Shown here: in pieces, positions 28,712 to 42,250 of the stretch
How positions within the stretch are numbered: the stretch's first letter is position 1
Layout of the letters: every line of letters starts with the position of its first letter
Source of the DNA: Auanema rhodensis
Lineage: Eukaryota > Nematoda > Chromadorea > Rhabditida > Rhabditidae
Direction of reading: 5' to 3'
DNA length: 64,000 nt
Assembly: GCA_964057225.1 (NCBI GenBank)
Contig: OZ059895.1
Span: 23,942,688 to 24,006,687 of the forward strand
Position numbers and translations under genes: made by a program
Notes under the pieces: generated by a model
Database searches by the model: none
What the model was told of the DNA's origin: nothing
The model's input: the letters and a program-made list of their open reading frames with translations, nothing else

Positions 28712-31499
28712 TTTTTATTGATATTGGTGCATGGTAACTATGACTTTGAAATTTACGTGAACTTTAATTTATGCTAATTAAATGTACACGTGATGTGCAC
28801 TTGGTATGTAACTTGCTTCACGTGAAAGATAAAGAGATGCGGTTTTCAAAATTAGATTCCCCATGTCCATATTAGTCTAAAAACAAATTTTTATTGATAT
28901 TGGTTCATGGTAACCATGACTTTGAAATTTACGTGAACTTTAATTTATGCTAATTAAATGTACACGTGATGTGCACTTGGTACGTAACTCGCTTCACGTG
29001 AAAGATGAAGAGATGCGGTTTTCAAAATTAGATTCCCCATGTCCATATTAGTCTAAAAACAAATTTTTATTGATATTGGTGCATGGTAACCATGACTTTG
29101 AAATTTACGTGAACTTTAATTTATGCTAATTAAATGTACACGTGATGTGCACTTGGTATGTAACTCGCTTCACGTGAAAGATAAAGAGATGCGGTTTTCA
29201 AAATTAGATTCCCCATGTCCATATTAGTCTAAAAACAAACTTTTATTGATATTGGTTCATGGTAACCATGACTTTGAAATTTACGTGAACTTTAATTTAT
29301 GCTAATTAAATGTACACGTGATGTGCACTTGGTATGTAACTCGCTTCACGTGAAAGATAAAGAGATGCGGTTTTCAAAATCAGATTCCCCATGTCCATAT
29401 TAGTCTAAAAACAAATTTTTATTGATATTGGTTCATGGTAACCATGACTTTGAAATTTACGTGAACTTTAATTTATGCTAATTAAATGTACACGTGATGT
29501 GCACTTGGTATGTAACTCGCTTCACGTAAAAGATAAAGAGATGCGGTTTTCAAAATTAGATTCCCCATGTCCATATTAGTCTAAAAACAAATGTTTATTG
29601 ATATTGGTGCATGGTAACCATGACTTTGAATTTTACGTGAACTTTAATTTATGCTAATTAAATGTACACGTGATGTGCACTTGGTATGTAACTCGCTTCA
29701 CGTAAAAGATAAAGAGATGCGGTTTTCAAAATTAGATTCCCCATGTCGATATTAGTCTAAAAACAAATTTTTATTGATATTGGTGCATGGTAACTATGAC
29801 TTTGAAATTTACGTGAACTTTAATTTATGCTAATTAAATGTACACGTGATGTGCACTTGGTATGTAACTTGCTTCACGTGAAAGATAAAGAGATGCGGTT
29901 TTCAAAATTAGATTCCCCATGTCCATATTAGTCTAAAAACAAATTTTTATTGATATTGGTTCATGGTAACCATGACTTTGAAATTTACGTGAACTTTAAT
30001 TTATGCTAATTAAATGTACACGTGATGTGCACTTGGTACGTAACTCGCTTCACGTGAAAGATGAAGAGATGCGGTTCTCAAAATTAGATTCCCCATGTCC
30101 ATATTAGTCTAAAAACAAATTTTTATTGATATTGGTGCATGGTAACTATGACTTTGAAATTTACGTGAACTTTAATTTATGCTAATTAAATGTACACGTG
30201 ATGTGCACTTGGTATGTAACTTGCTTCACGTGAAAGATAAAGAGATGCGGTTTTCAAAATTAGATTCCCCATGTCCATATTAGTCTAAAAACAAATTTTT
30301 ATTGATATTGGTTCATGGTAACCATGACTTTGAAATTTACGTGAACTTTAATTTATGCTAATTAAATGTACACGTGATGTGCACTTGGTACGTAACTCGC
30401 TTCACGTGAAAGATGAAGAGATGCGGTTTTCAAAATTAGATTCCCCATGTCCATATTAGTCTAAAAACAAATTTTTATTGATATTGGTGCATGGTAACCA
30501 TGACTTTGAAATTTACGTGAACTTTAATTTATGCTAATTAAATGTACACGTGATGTGCACTTGGTATGTAACTCGCTTCACGTGAAAGATAAAGAGATGC
30601 GGTTTTCAAAATTAGATTCCCCATGTCCATATTAGTCTAAAAACAAACTTTTATTGATATTGGTTCATGGTAACCATGACTTTGAAATTTACGTGAACTT
30701 TAATTTATGCTAATTAAATGTACACGTGATGTGCACTTGGTATGTAACTCGCTTCACGTGAAAGATAAAGAGATGCGGTTTTCAAAATTAGATTCCCCAT
30801 GTCCATATTAGTCTAAAAACAAATTTTTATTGATATTGGTTCATGGTAACCATAACTTTGAAATTTACGTGAACTTTAATTTATGCTAATTAAATGTACA
30901 CGTGATGTGCACTTGGTATGTAACTCGCTTCACGTAAAAGATAAAGAGATGCGGTTTTCAAAATTAGATTCCCCATGTCCATATTAGTCTAAAAACAAAT
31001 TTTTATTGATATTGGTGCATGGTAACCATGACTTTGAATTTTACGTGAACTTTAATTTATGCTAATTAAATGTACACGTGATGTGCACTTGGTATGTAAC
31101 TCGCTTCACGTGAAAGATAAAGAGATGCGGTTTTCAAAATCAGATTCCCCATGTCCATATTAGTCTAAAAACAAATTTTTATTGATATTGGTTCATGGTA
31201 ACCATGACTTTGAATTTTACGTGAACTTTAATTTATGCTAATTAAATGTACACGTGATGTGCACTTGGTATGTAACTCGCTTCACGTGAAAGATAAAGAG
31301 ATGCGGTTTTCAAAATTAGAATCCCCATGTCCATATTAGTCTAAAAACAAATTTTTATTGATATTGGTGCATGGTAACCATGACTTTGAAATTTACGTGA
31401 ACTTTAATTTATGCTAATTAAATGTACACGTGATGTGCACTTGGTATGTAACTCGCTTCACGTGAAAGATAAAGAGATGCGGTTTTCAAAATTAGATTC

Positions 31500-34400
31500 C
31501 CCATGTCCATATTAGTCTAAAAACAAATTTTTATTGATATTGGTGCATGGTAACTATGACTTTGAAATTTACGTGAACTTTAATTTATGCTAATTAAATG
31601 TACACGTGATGTGCACTTGGTATGTAACTTGCTTCACGTGAAAGATAAAGAGATGCGGTTTTCAAAATTAGATTCCCCATGTCCATATTAGTCTAAAAAC
31701 AAATTTTTATTGATATTGGTTCATGGTAACCATGACTTTGAAATTTACGTGAACTTTAATTTATGCTAATTAAATGTACACGTGATGTGCACTTGGTACG
31801 TAACTCGCTTCACGTGAAAGATGAAGAGATGCGGTTTTCAAAATTAGATTCCCCATGTCCATATTAGTCTAAAAACAAATTTTTATTGATATTGGTGCAT
31901 GGTAACCATGACTTTGAAATTTACGTGAACTTTAATTTATGCTAATTAAATGTACACGTGATGTGCACTTGGTATGTAACTCGCTTCACGTGAAAGATAA
32001 AGAGATAAGGTTTTCAAAATTAGATTCCCCATGTCCATATTAGTCTAAAAACAAACTTTTATTGATATTGGTTCATGGTAACCATGACTTTGAAATTTAC
32101 GTGAACTTTAATTTATGCTAATTAAATGTACACGTGATGTGCACTTGGTATGTAACTCGCTTCACGTGAAAGATAAAGAGATGCGGTTTTCAAAATTAGA
32201 TTCCCCATGTCCATATTAGTCTAAAAACAAATTTTTATTGATATTGGTTCATGGTAACCATGACTTTGAAATTTACGTGAACTTTAATTTATGCTAATTA
32301 AATGTACACGTGATGTGCACTTGGTATGTAACTCGCTTCACGTAAAAGATAAAGAGATGCGGTTTTCAAAATTAGATTCCCCATGTCCATATTAGTCTAA
32401 AAACAAATTTTTATTGATATTGGTGCATGGTAACCATGACTTTGAATTTTACGTGAACTTTAATTTATGCTAATTAAATGTACACGTGATGTGCACTTGG
32501 TATGTAACTCGCTTCACGTGAAAGATAAAGAGATGCGGTTTTCAAAATCAGATTCCCCATGTCCATATTAGTCTAAAAACAAATTTTTATTGATATTGGT
32601 TCATGGTAACCATGACTTTGAAATTTACGTGAACTTTAATTTATGCTAATTAAATGTACACGTGATGTGCACTTGGTATGTAACTCGCTTCACGTAAAAG
32701 ATAAAGAGATGCGGTTTTCAAAATTAGATTCCCCATGTCCATATTAGTCTAAAAACAAATTTTTATTGATATTGGTGCATGGTAACCATGACTTTGAAAT
32801 TTACGTGAACTTTAATTTATGCTAATTAAATGTACACGTGATGTGCACTTGGTATGTAACTCGCTTCACGTGAAAGATAAAGAGATTCGGTTTTCAAAAT
32901 TAGATTCCCCATGTCCATATTAGTCTAAAAACAAACTTTTATTGATATTGGTTCATGGTAACCATGACTTTGAAATTTACGTGAACTTTAATTTATGCTA
33001 ATTAAATGTACACGTGATGTGCACTTGGTATGTAACTCGCTTCACGTGAAAGATAAAGAGATGCGGTTTTCAAAATTAGATTCCCCATGTCCATATTAGT
33101 CTAAAAACAAATTTTTATTGATATTGGTTCATGGTAACCATGACTTTGAAATTTACGTGAACTTTAATTTATGCTAATTAAATGTACACGTGATGTGCAC
33201 TTGGTACGTAACTCGCTTCACGTGAAAGATGAAGAGATGCGGTTTTCAAAATTAGATTCCCCATGTCCATATTAGTCTAAAAACAAATTTTTATTGATAT
33301 TGCTTCATGGTAACTATGACTTTGAAATTTACGTGAACTTTAATTTATGCTAATTAAATGTACACGTGATGTGCACTTGGTATGTAACTCGCTTCACGTA
33401 AAAGATAAAGAGATGCGGTTTTCAAAATTAGATTCCCCATGTCCATATTAGTCTAAAAACAAATGTTTATTGATATTGGTGCATGGTAACCATGACTTTG
33501 AATTTTACGTGAACTTTAATTTATGCTAATTAAATGTACACGTGATGTGCACTTGGTATGTAACTCGCTTCACGTAAAAGATAAAGAGATGCGGTTTTCA
33601 AAATTAGATTCCCCATGTCCATATTAGTCTAAAAACAAATTTTTATTGATATTGGTTCATGGTAACCATGACTTTGAAATTTACGTGAACTTTAATTTAT
33701 GCTAATTAAATGTACACGTGATGTGCACTTGGTATGTAACTCGCTTCACGTAAAAGATAAAGAGATGCGGTTTTCAAAATTAGATTCCCCATGTCCATAT
33801 TAGTCTAAAAACAAATGTTTATTGATATTGGTGCATGGTAACCATGACTTTGAATTTTACGTGAACTTTAATTTATGCTAATTAAATGTACACGTGATGT
33901 GCACTTGGTATGTAACTCGCTTCACGTAAAAGATAAAGAGATGCGGTTTTCAAAATTAGATTCCCCATGTCCATATTAGTCTAAAAACAAATTTTTATTG
34001 ATATTGGTGCATGGTAACTATGACTTTGAAATTTACGTGAACTTTAATTTATGCTAATTAAATGTACACGTGATGTGCACTTGGTATGTAACTCGCTTCA
34101 CGTGAAAGATAAAGAGATGCGGTTTTCAAAATTAGATTCCCCATGTCCATATTAGTCTAAAAACAAATTTTTATTGATATTGGTTCATGGTAACCATGAC
34201 TTTGAAATTTACGTGAACTTTAATTTATGCTAATTAAATGTACACGTGATGTGCACTTGGTACGTAACTCGCTTCACGTGAAAGATGAAGAGATGCGGTT
34301 CTCAAAATTAGATTCCCCATGTCCATATTAGTCTAAAAACAAATTTTTATTGATATTGGTGCATGGTAACTATGACTTTGAAATTTACGTGAACTTTAAT

Positions 34401-37400
34401 TTATGCTAATTAAATGTACACGTGATGTGCACTTGGTATGTAACTTGCTTCACGTGAAAGATAAAGAGATGCGGTTTTCAAAATTAGATTCCCCATGTCC
34501 ATATTAGTCTAAAAACAAATTTTTATTGATATTGGTTCATGGTAACCATGACTTTGAAATTTACGTGAACTTTAATTTATGCTAATTAAATGTACACGTG
34601 ATGTGCACTTGGTACGTAACTCGCTTCACGTGAAAGATGAAGAGATGCGGTTTTCAAAATTAGATTCACCATGTCCATATTAGTCTAAAAACAAATTTTT
34701 ATTGATATTGGTGCATGGTAACCATGACTTTGAAATTTACGTGAACTTTAATTTATGCTAATTAAATGTACACGTGATGTGCACTTGGTATGTAACTCGC
34801 TTCACGTGAAAGATAAAGAGATGCGGTTTTCAAAATTAGATTCCCCATGTCCATATTAGTCTAAAAACAAACTTTTATTGATATTGGTTCATGGTAACCA
34901 TGACTTTGAAATTTACGTGAACTTTAATTTATGCTAATTAAATGTACACGTGATGTGCACTTGGTATGTAACTCGCTTCACGTGAAAGATAAAGAGATGC
35001 GGTTTTCAAAATTAGATTCCCCATGTCCATATTAGTCTAAAAACAAATTTTTATTGATATTGGTTCATGGTAACCATGACTTTGAAATTTACGTGAACTT
35101 TAATTTATGCTAATTAAATGTACACGTGATGTGCACTTGGTATGTAACTCGCTTCACGTAAAAGATAAAGAGATGCGGTTTTCAAAATTAGATTCCCCAT
35201 GTCCATATTAGTCTAAAAACAAATTTTTATTGATATTGGTGCATGGTAACCATGACTTTGAATTTTACGTGAACTTTAATTTATGCTAATTAAATGTACA
35301 CGTGATGTGCACTTGGTATGTAACTCGCTTCACGTGAAAGATAAAGAGATGCGGTTTTCAAAATCAGATTCCCCATGTCCATATTAGTCTAAAAACAAAT
35401 TTTTATTGATATTGGTTCATGGTAACCATGACTTTGAAATTTACGTGAACTTTAATTTATGCTAATTAAATGTACACGTGATGTGCACTTGGTATGTAAC
35501 TCGCTTCACGTAAAAGATAAAGAGATGCGGTTTTCAAAATTAGATTCCCCATGTCCATATTAGTCTAAAAACAAATTTTTATTGATATTGGTGCATGGTA
35601 ACCATGACTTTGAAATTTACGTGAACTTTAATTTATGCTAATTAAATGTACACGTGATGTGCACTTGGTATGTAACTCGCTTCACGTGAAAGATAAAGAG
35701 ATGCGGTTTTCAAAATTAGATTCCCCATGTCCATATTAGTCTAAAAACAAACTTTTATTGATATTGGTTCATGGTAACCATGACTTTGAAATTTACGTGA
35801 ACTTTAATTTATGCTAATTAAATGTACACGTGATGTGCACTTGGTATGTAACTCGCTTCACGTGAAAGATAAAGAGATGCGGTTTTCAAAATTAGATTCC
35901 CCATGTCCATATTAGTCTAAAAACAAATTTTTATTGATATTGGTTCATGGTAACCATGACTTTGAAATTTACGTGAACTTTAATTTATGCTAATTAAATG
36001 TACACGTGATGTGCACTTGGTACGTAACTCGCTTCACGTGAAAGATGAAGAGATGCGGTTTTCAAAATTAGATTCCCCATGTCCATATTAGTCTAAAAAC
36101 AAATTTTTATTGATATTGCTTCATGGTAACTATGACTTTGAAATTTACGTGAACTTTAATTTATGCTAATTAAATGTACACGTGATGTGCACTTGGTATG
36201 TAACTCGCTTCACGTAAAAGATAAAGAGATGCGGTTTTCAAAATTAGATTCCCCATGTCCATATTAGTCTAAAAACAAATGTTTATTGATATTGGTGCAT
36301 GGTAACCATGACTTTGAATTTTACGTGAACTTTAATTTATGCTAATTAAATGTACACGTGATGTGCACTTGGTATGTAACTCGCTTCACGTAAAAGATAA
36401 AGAGATGCGGTTTTCAAAATTAGATTCCCCATGTCCATATTAGTCTAAAAACAAATTTTTATTGATATTGGTTCATGGTAACCATGACTTTGAAATTTAC
36501 GTGAACTTTAATTTATGCTAATTAAATGTACACGTGATGTGCACTTGGTATGTAACTCGCTTCACGTAAAAGATAAAGAGATGCGGTTTTCAAAATTAGA
36601 TTCCCCATGTCCATATTAGTCTAAAAACAAATGTTTATTGATATTGGTGCATGGTAACCATGACTTTGAATTTTACGTGAACTTTAATTTATGCTAATTA
36701 AATGTACACGTGATGTGCACTTGGTATGTAACTCGCTTCACGTAAAAGATAAAGAGATGCGGTTTTCAAAATTAGATTCCCCATGTCCATATTAGTCTAA
36801 AAACAAATTTTTATTGATATTGGTGCATGGTAACTATGACTTTGAAATTTACGTGAACTTTAATTTATGCTAATTAAATGTACACGTGATGTGCACTTGG
36901 TATGTAACTTGCTTCACGTGAAAGATAAAGAGATGCGGTTTTCAAAATTAGATTCCCCATGTCCATATTAGTCTAAAAACAAATTTTTATTGATATTGGT
37001 TCATGGTAACCATGACTTTGAAATTTACGTGAACTTTAATTTATGCTAATTAAATGTACACGTGATGTGCACTTGGTACGTAACTCGCTTCACGTGAAAG
37101 ATGAAGAGATGCGGTTCTCAAAATTAGATTCCCCATGTCCATATTAGTCTAAAAACAAATTTTTATTGATATTGGTGCATGGTAACTATGACTTTGAAAT
37201 TTACGTGAACTTTAATTTATGCTAATTAAATGTACACGTGATGTGCACTTGGTATGTAACTTGCTTCACGTGAAAGATAAAGAGATGCGGTTTTCAAAAT
37301 TAGATTCCCCATGTCCATATTAGTCTAAAAACAAATTTTTATTGATATTGGTTCATGGTAACCATGACTTTGAAATTTACGTGAACTTTAATTTATGCTA

Positions 37401-38220
37401 ATTAAATGTACACGTGATGTGCACTTGGTACGTAACTCGCTTCACGTGAAAGATGAAGAGATGCGGTTTTCAAAATTAGATTCACCATGTCCATATTAGT
37501 CTAAAAACAAATTTTTATTGATATTGGTGCATGGTAACCATGACTTTGAAATTTACGTGAACTTTAATTTATGCTAATTAAATGTACACGTGATGTGCAC
37601 TTGGTATGTAACTCGCTTCACGTGAAAGATAAAGAGATGCGGTTTTCAAAATTAGATTCCCCATGTCCATATTAGTCTAAAAACAAACTTTTATTGATAT
37701 TGGTTCATGGTAACCATGACTTTGAAATTTACGTGAACTTTAATTTATGCTAATTAAATGTACACGTGATGTGCACTTGGTATGTAACTCGCTTCACGTG
37801 AAAGATAAAGAGATGCGGTTTTCAAAATTAGATTCCCCATGTCCATATTAGTCTAAAAACAAATTTTTATTGATATTGGTTCATGGTAACCATGACTTTG
37901 AAATTTACGTGAACTTTAATTTATGCTAATTAAATGTACACGTGATGTGCACTTGGTATGTAACTCGCTTCACGTAAAAGATAAAGAGATGCGGTTTTCA
38001 AAATTAGATTCCCCATGTCCATATTAGTCTAAAAACAAATTTTTATTGATATTGGTGCATGGTAACCATGACTTTGAATTTTACGTGAACTTTAATTTAT
38101 GCTAATTAAATGTACACGTGATGTGCACTTGGTATGTAACTCGCTTCACGTGAAAGATAAAGAGATGCGGTTTTCAAAATCAGATTCCCCATGTCCATAT
38201 TAGTCTAAAAACAAATTTTT
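31500..38220. repeat. 16-mer higher-order repeat (2816 bp), about 2.4 copies
   Basis: The monomer order matches itself at an offset of 2816 bp (16 x 176) across this stretch. Landmark pairs are GCTTCATGGTAACTATG at 33302 and 36118, TAGATTCACC at 34661 and 37477, AAATGTTTATTG near 33463 and 36279 and again near 33815 and 36631, and AAACTTTT near 32051 and 34871. Single differences between copies include AGATAAGG near 32006 and AGATTCGG near 32885. Identity breaks near 35400 against 38220, where GAAATTTACG with CGTAAAAG is replaced by GAATTTTACG with CGTGAAAG. Confidence 0.8.
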
Positions 38221-38879
38221 ATTGATATTGGTTCATGGTAACCATGACTTTGAATTTTACGTGAACTTTAATTTATGCTAATTAAATGTACACGTGATGT
38301 GCACTTGGTATGTAACTCGCTTCACGTGAAAGATAAAGAGATGCGGTTTTCAAAATTAGAATCCCCATGTCCATATTAGTCTAAAAACAAATTTTTATTG
38401 ATATTGGTGCATGGTAACCATGACTTTGAAATTTACGTGAACTTTAATTTATGCTAATTAAATGTACACGTGATGTGCACTTGGTATGTAACTCGCTTCA
38501 CGTGAAAGATAAAGAGATGCGGTTTTCAAAATTAGATTCCCCATGTCCATATTAGTCTAAAAACAAATTTTTATTGATATTGGTGCATGGTAACTATGAC
38601 TTTGAAATTTACGTGAACTTTAATTTATGCTAATTAAATGTACACGTGATGTGCACTTGGTATGTAACTTGCTTCACGTGAAAGATAAAGAGATGCGGTT
38701 TTTAAAATTAGATTCCCCATGTCCATATTAGTCTAAAAACAAATTTTTATTGATATTGGTTCATGGTAACCATGACTTTGAAATTTACGTGAACTTTAAT
38801 TTATGCTAATTAAATGTACACGTGATGTGCACTTGGTACGTAACTCGCTTCACGTGAAAGATGAAGAGATGCGGTTTTC

Positions 38880-41390
38880 AAAATTAGATTCCCCATGTCC
38901 ATATTAGTCTAAAAACAAATTTTTATTGATATTGGTGCATGGTAACCATGACTTTGAAATTTACGTGAACTTTAATTTATGCTAATTAAATGTACACGTG
39001 ATGTGCACTTGGTATGTAACTCGCTTCACGTGAAAGATAAAGAGATGCGGTTTTCAAAATTAGATTCCCCATGTCCATATTAGTCTAAAAACAAACTTTT
39101 ATTGATATTGGTTCATGGTAACCATGACTTTGAAATTTACGTGAACTTTAATTTATGCTAATTAAATGTACACGTGATGTGCACTTGGTATGTAACTCGC
39201 TTCACGTGAAAGATAAAGAGATGCGGTTTTCAAAATTAGATTCCCCATGTCCATATTAGTCTAAAAACAAATTTTTATTGATATTGGTTCATGGTAACCA
39301 TGACTTTGAAATTTACGTGAACTTTAATTTATGCTAATTAAATGTACACGTGATGTGCACTTGGTATGTAACTCGCTTCACGTAAAAGATAAAGAGATGC
39401 GGTTTTCAAAATTAGATTCCCCATGTCCATATTAGTCTAAAAACAAATTTTTATTGATATTGGTGCATGGTAACCATGACTTTGAATTTTACGTGAACTT
39501 TAATTTATGCTAATTAAATGTACACGTGATGTGCACTTGGTATGTAACTCGCTTCACGTGAAAGATAAAGAGATGCGGTTTTCAAAATCAGATTCCCCAT
39601 GTCCATATTAGTCTAAAAACAAATTTTTATTGATATTGGTTCATGGTAACCATGACTTTGAAATTTACGTGAACTTTAATTTATGCTAATTAAATGTACA
39701 CGTGATGTGCACTTGGTATGTAACTCGCTTCACGTAAAAGATAAAGAGATGCGGTTTTCAAAATTAGATTCCCCATGTCCATATTAGTCTAAAAACAAAT
39801 TTTTATTGATATTGGTGCATGGTAACCATGACTTTGAAATTTACGTGAACTTTAATTTATGCTAATTAAATGTACACGTGATGTGCACTTGGTATGTAAC
39901 TCGCTTCACGTGAAAGATAAAGAGATGCGGTTTTCAAAATTAGATTCCCCATGTCCATATTAGTCTAAAAACAAACTTTTATTGATATTGGTTCATGGTA
40001 ACCATGACTTTGAAATTTACGTGAACTTTAATTTATGCTAATTAAATGTACACGTGATGTGCACTTGGTATGTAACTCGCTTCACGTGAAAGATAAAGAG
40101 ATGCGGTTTTCAAAATTAGATTCCCCATGTCCATATTAGTCTAAAAACAAATTTTTATTGATATTGGTTCATGGTAACCATGACTTTGAAATTTACGTGA
40201 ACTTTAATTTATGCTAATTAAATGTACACGTGATGTGCACTTGGTATGTAACTCGCTTCACGTAAAAGATAAAGAGATGCGGTTTTCAAAATTAGATTCC
40301 CCATGTCCATATTAGTCTAAAAACAAATTTTTATTGATATTGGTGCATGGTAACCATGACTTTGAATTTTACGTGAACTTTAATTTATGCTAATTAAATG
40401 TACACGTGATGTGCACTTGGTATGTAACTCGCTTCACGTGAAAGATAAAGAGATGCGGTTTTCAAAATCAGATTCCCCATGTCCATATTAGTCTAAAAAC
40501 AAATTTTTATTGATATTGGTTCATGGTAACCATGACTTTGAAATTTACGTGAACTTTAATTTATGCTAATTAAATGTACACGTGATGTGCACTTGGTATG
40601 TAACTCGCTTCACGTAAAAGATAAAGAGATGCGGTTTTCAAAATTAGATTCCCCATGTCCATATTAGTCTAAAAACAAATTTTTATTGATATTGGTGCAT
40701 GGTAACCATGACTTTGAAATTTACGTGAACTTTAATTTATGCTAATTAAATGTACACGTGATGTGCACTTGGTATGTAACTCGCTTCACGTGAAAGATAA
40801 AGAGATGCGGTTTTCAAAATTAGATTCCCCATGTCCATATTAGTCTAAAAACAAACTTTTATTGATATTGGTTCATGGTAACCATGACTTTGAAATTTAC
40901 GTGAACTTTAATTTATGCTAATTAAATGTACACGTGATGTGCACTTGGTATGTAACTCGCTTCACGTGAAAGATAAAGAGATGCGGTTTTCAAAATTAGA
41001 TTCCCCATGTCCATATTAGTCTAAAAACAAATTTTTATTGATATTGGTTCATGGTAACCATGACTTTGAAATTTACGTGAACTTTAATTTATGCTAATTA
41101 AATGTAAACGTGATGTGCACTTGGTATGTAACTCGCTTCACGTAAAAGATAAAGAGATGCGGTTTTCAAAATTAGATTCCCCATGTCCATATTAGTCTAA
41201 AAACAAATTTTTATTGATATTGGTGCATGGTAACCATGACTTTGAATTTTACGTGAACTTTAATTTATGCTAATTAAATGTACACGTGATGTGCACTTGG
41301 TATGTAACTCGCTTCACGTGAAAGATAAAGAGATGCGGTTTTCAAAATCAGATTCCCCATGTCCATATTAGTCTAAAAACAAATTTTTAT
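38880..41390. repeat. 5-mer higher-order repeat (880 bp), about 2.9 copies
   Basis: TAGTCTAAAAACAAACTTTT recurs at 39081, 39961 and 40841, exactly 880 bp (5 monomers) apart. The order within a unit is AAACTTTT-GGTTC, then GGTTC with CGTAAAAG, then GGTGC-GAATTTT with AAAATCAG, then GGTTC with CGTAAAAG, then GGTGC-GAAATTT. The same five-monomer order also sits once at 32041-32920 inside the 16-mer HOR, so the 5-mer was probably excised from a longer unit and amplified locally. Confidence 0.8.
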
Positions 41391-42250
41391 TGATATTGGT
41401 GCATGGTAACCATGACTTTGAATTTTACGTGAACTTTAATTTATGCTAATTAAATGTACACGTGATGTGCACTTGGTATGTAACTCGCTTCACGTGAAAG
41501 ATAAAGAGATGCGGTTTTCAAAATCAGATTCCCCATGTCCATATTAGTCTAAAAACAAATTTTTATTGATATTGGTTCATGGTAACCATGACTTTGAAAT
41601 TTACGTGAACTTTAATTTATGCTAATTAAATGTACACGTGATGTGCACTTGGTATGTAACTCGCTTCACGTAAAAGATAAAGAGATGCGGTTTTCAAAAT
41701 TAGATTCCCCATGTCCATATTAGTCTAAAAACAAATTTTTATTGATATTGGTGCATGGTAACCATGACTTTGAATTTTACTTGAACTTTAATTTATGCTA
41801 ATTAAATGTACACGTGATGTGCACTTGGTATGTAACTCGCTTCACGTAAAAGATAAAGAGATGCGGTTTTCAAAATTAGATTCCCCATGTCCATATTAGT
41901 CTAAAAACAAATTTTTATTGATATTGGTGCATGGTAACCATGACTTTGAAATTTACGTGAACTTTAATTTATGCTAATTAAATGTACACGTGATGTGCAC
42001 TTGGTATGTAACTCGCTTCACGTAAAAGATAAAGAGATGCGGTTTTCAAAATTAGATTCCCCATGTCCATATTAGTCTAAAAACAAATTTTTATTGATAT
42101 TGGTGCATGGTAACCATGACTTTGAATTTTACGTGAACTTTAATTTATGCTAATTAAATGTACACGTGATGTGCACTTGGTATGTAACTCGCTTCACGTA
42201 AAAGATAAAGAGATGCGGTTTTCAAAATTAGATTCCCCATGTCCATATTA
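41391..42250. repeat. Satellite leading into first 51-bp-deleted monomer
   Basis: About five right-domain monomers that follow the 5-mer HOR. With the preceding sequence from about 40030 they match 42620-44839 at an offset of 2589 bp. Shared rare variants are AATGTAAACG at 41101 and 43690 and TGAATTTTACTTG at 41771 and 44360. The stretch ends where GTCT is joined to TACGTG. Confidence 0.75.

Larger units (their letters stand above)
24801..31500. repeat. Right-domain satellite, irregular monomer order
   Basis: Monomers alternate mainly between GGTTCATGG and GGTGCATGG forms, a loose dimer rhythm. They carry right-domain markers GATGAAGAG, GGTACGTAAC, ACTATGAC with TAACTTGC, AAACTTTT, AAAATCAG and GAATTTTACG. 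GGTTCTC variants at 27614 and 30073 are 2459 bp apart (14 monomers minus the 5-bp deletion). A run of ten A appears near 26948 where neighbours have A5-C-A3. I could not define one clean higher-order period here. Confidence 0.6.
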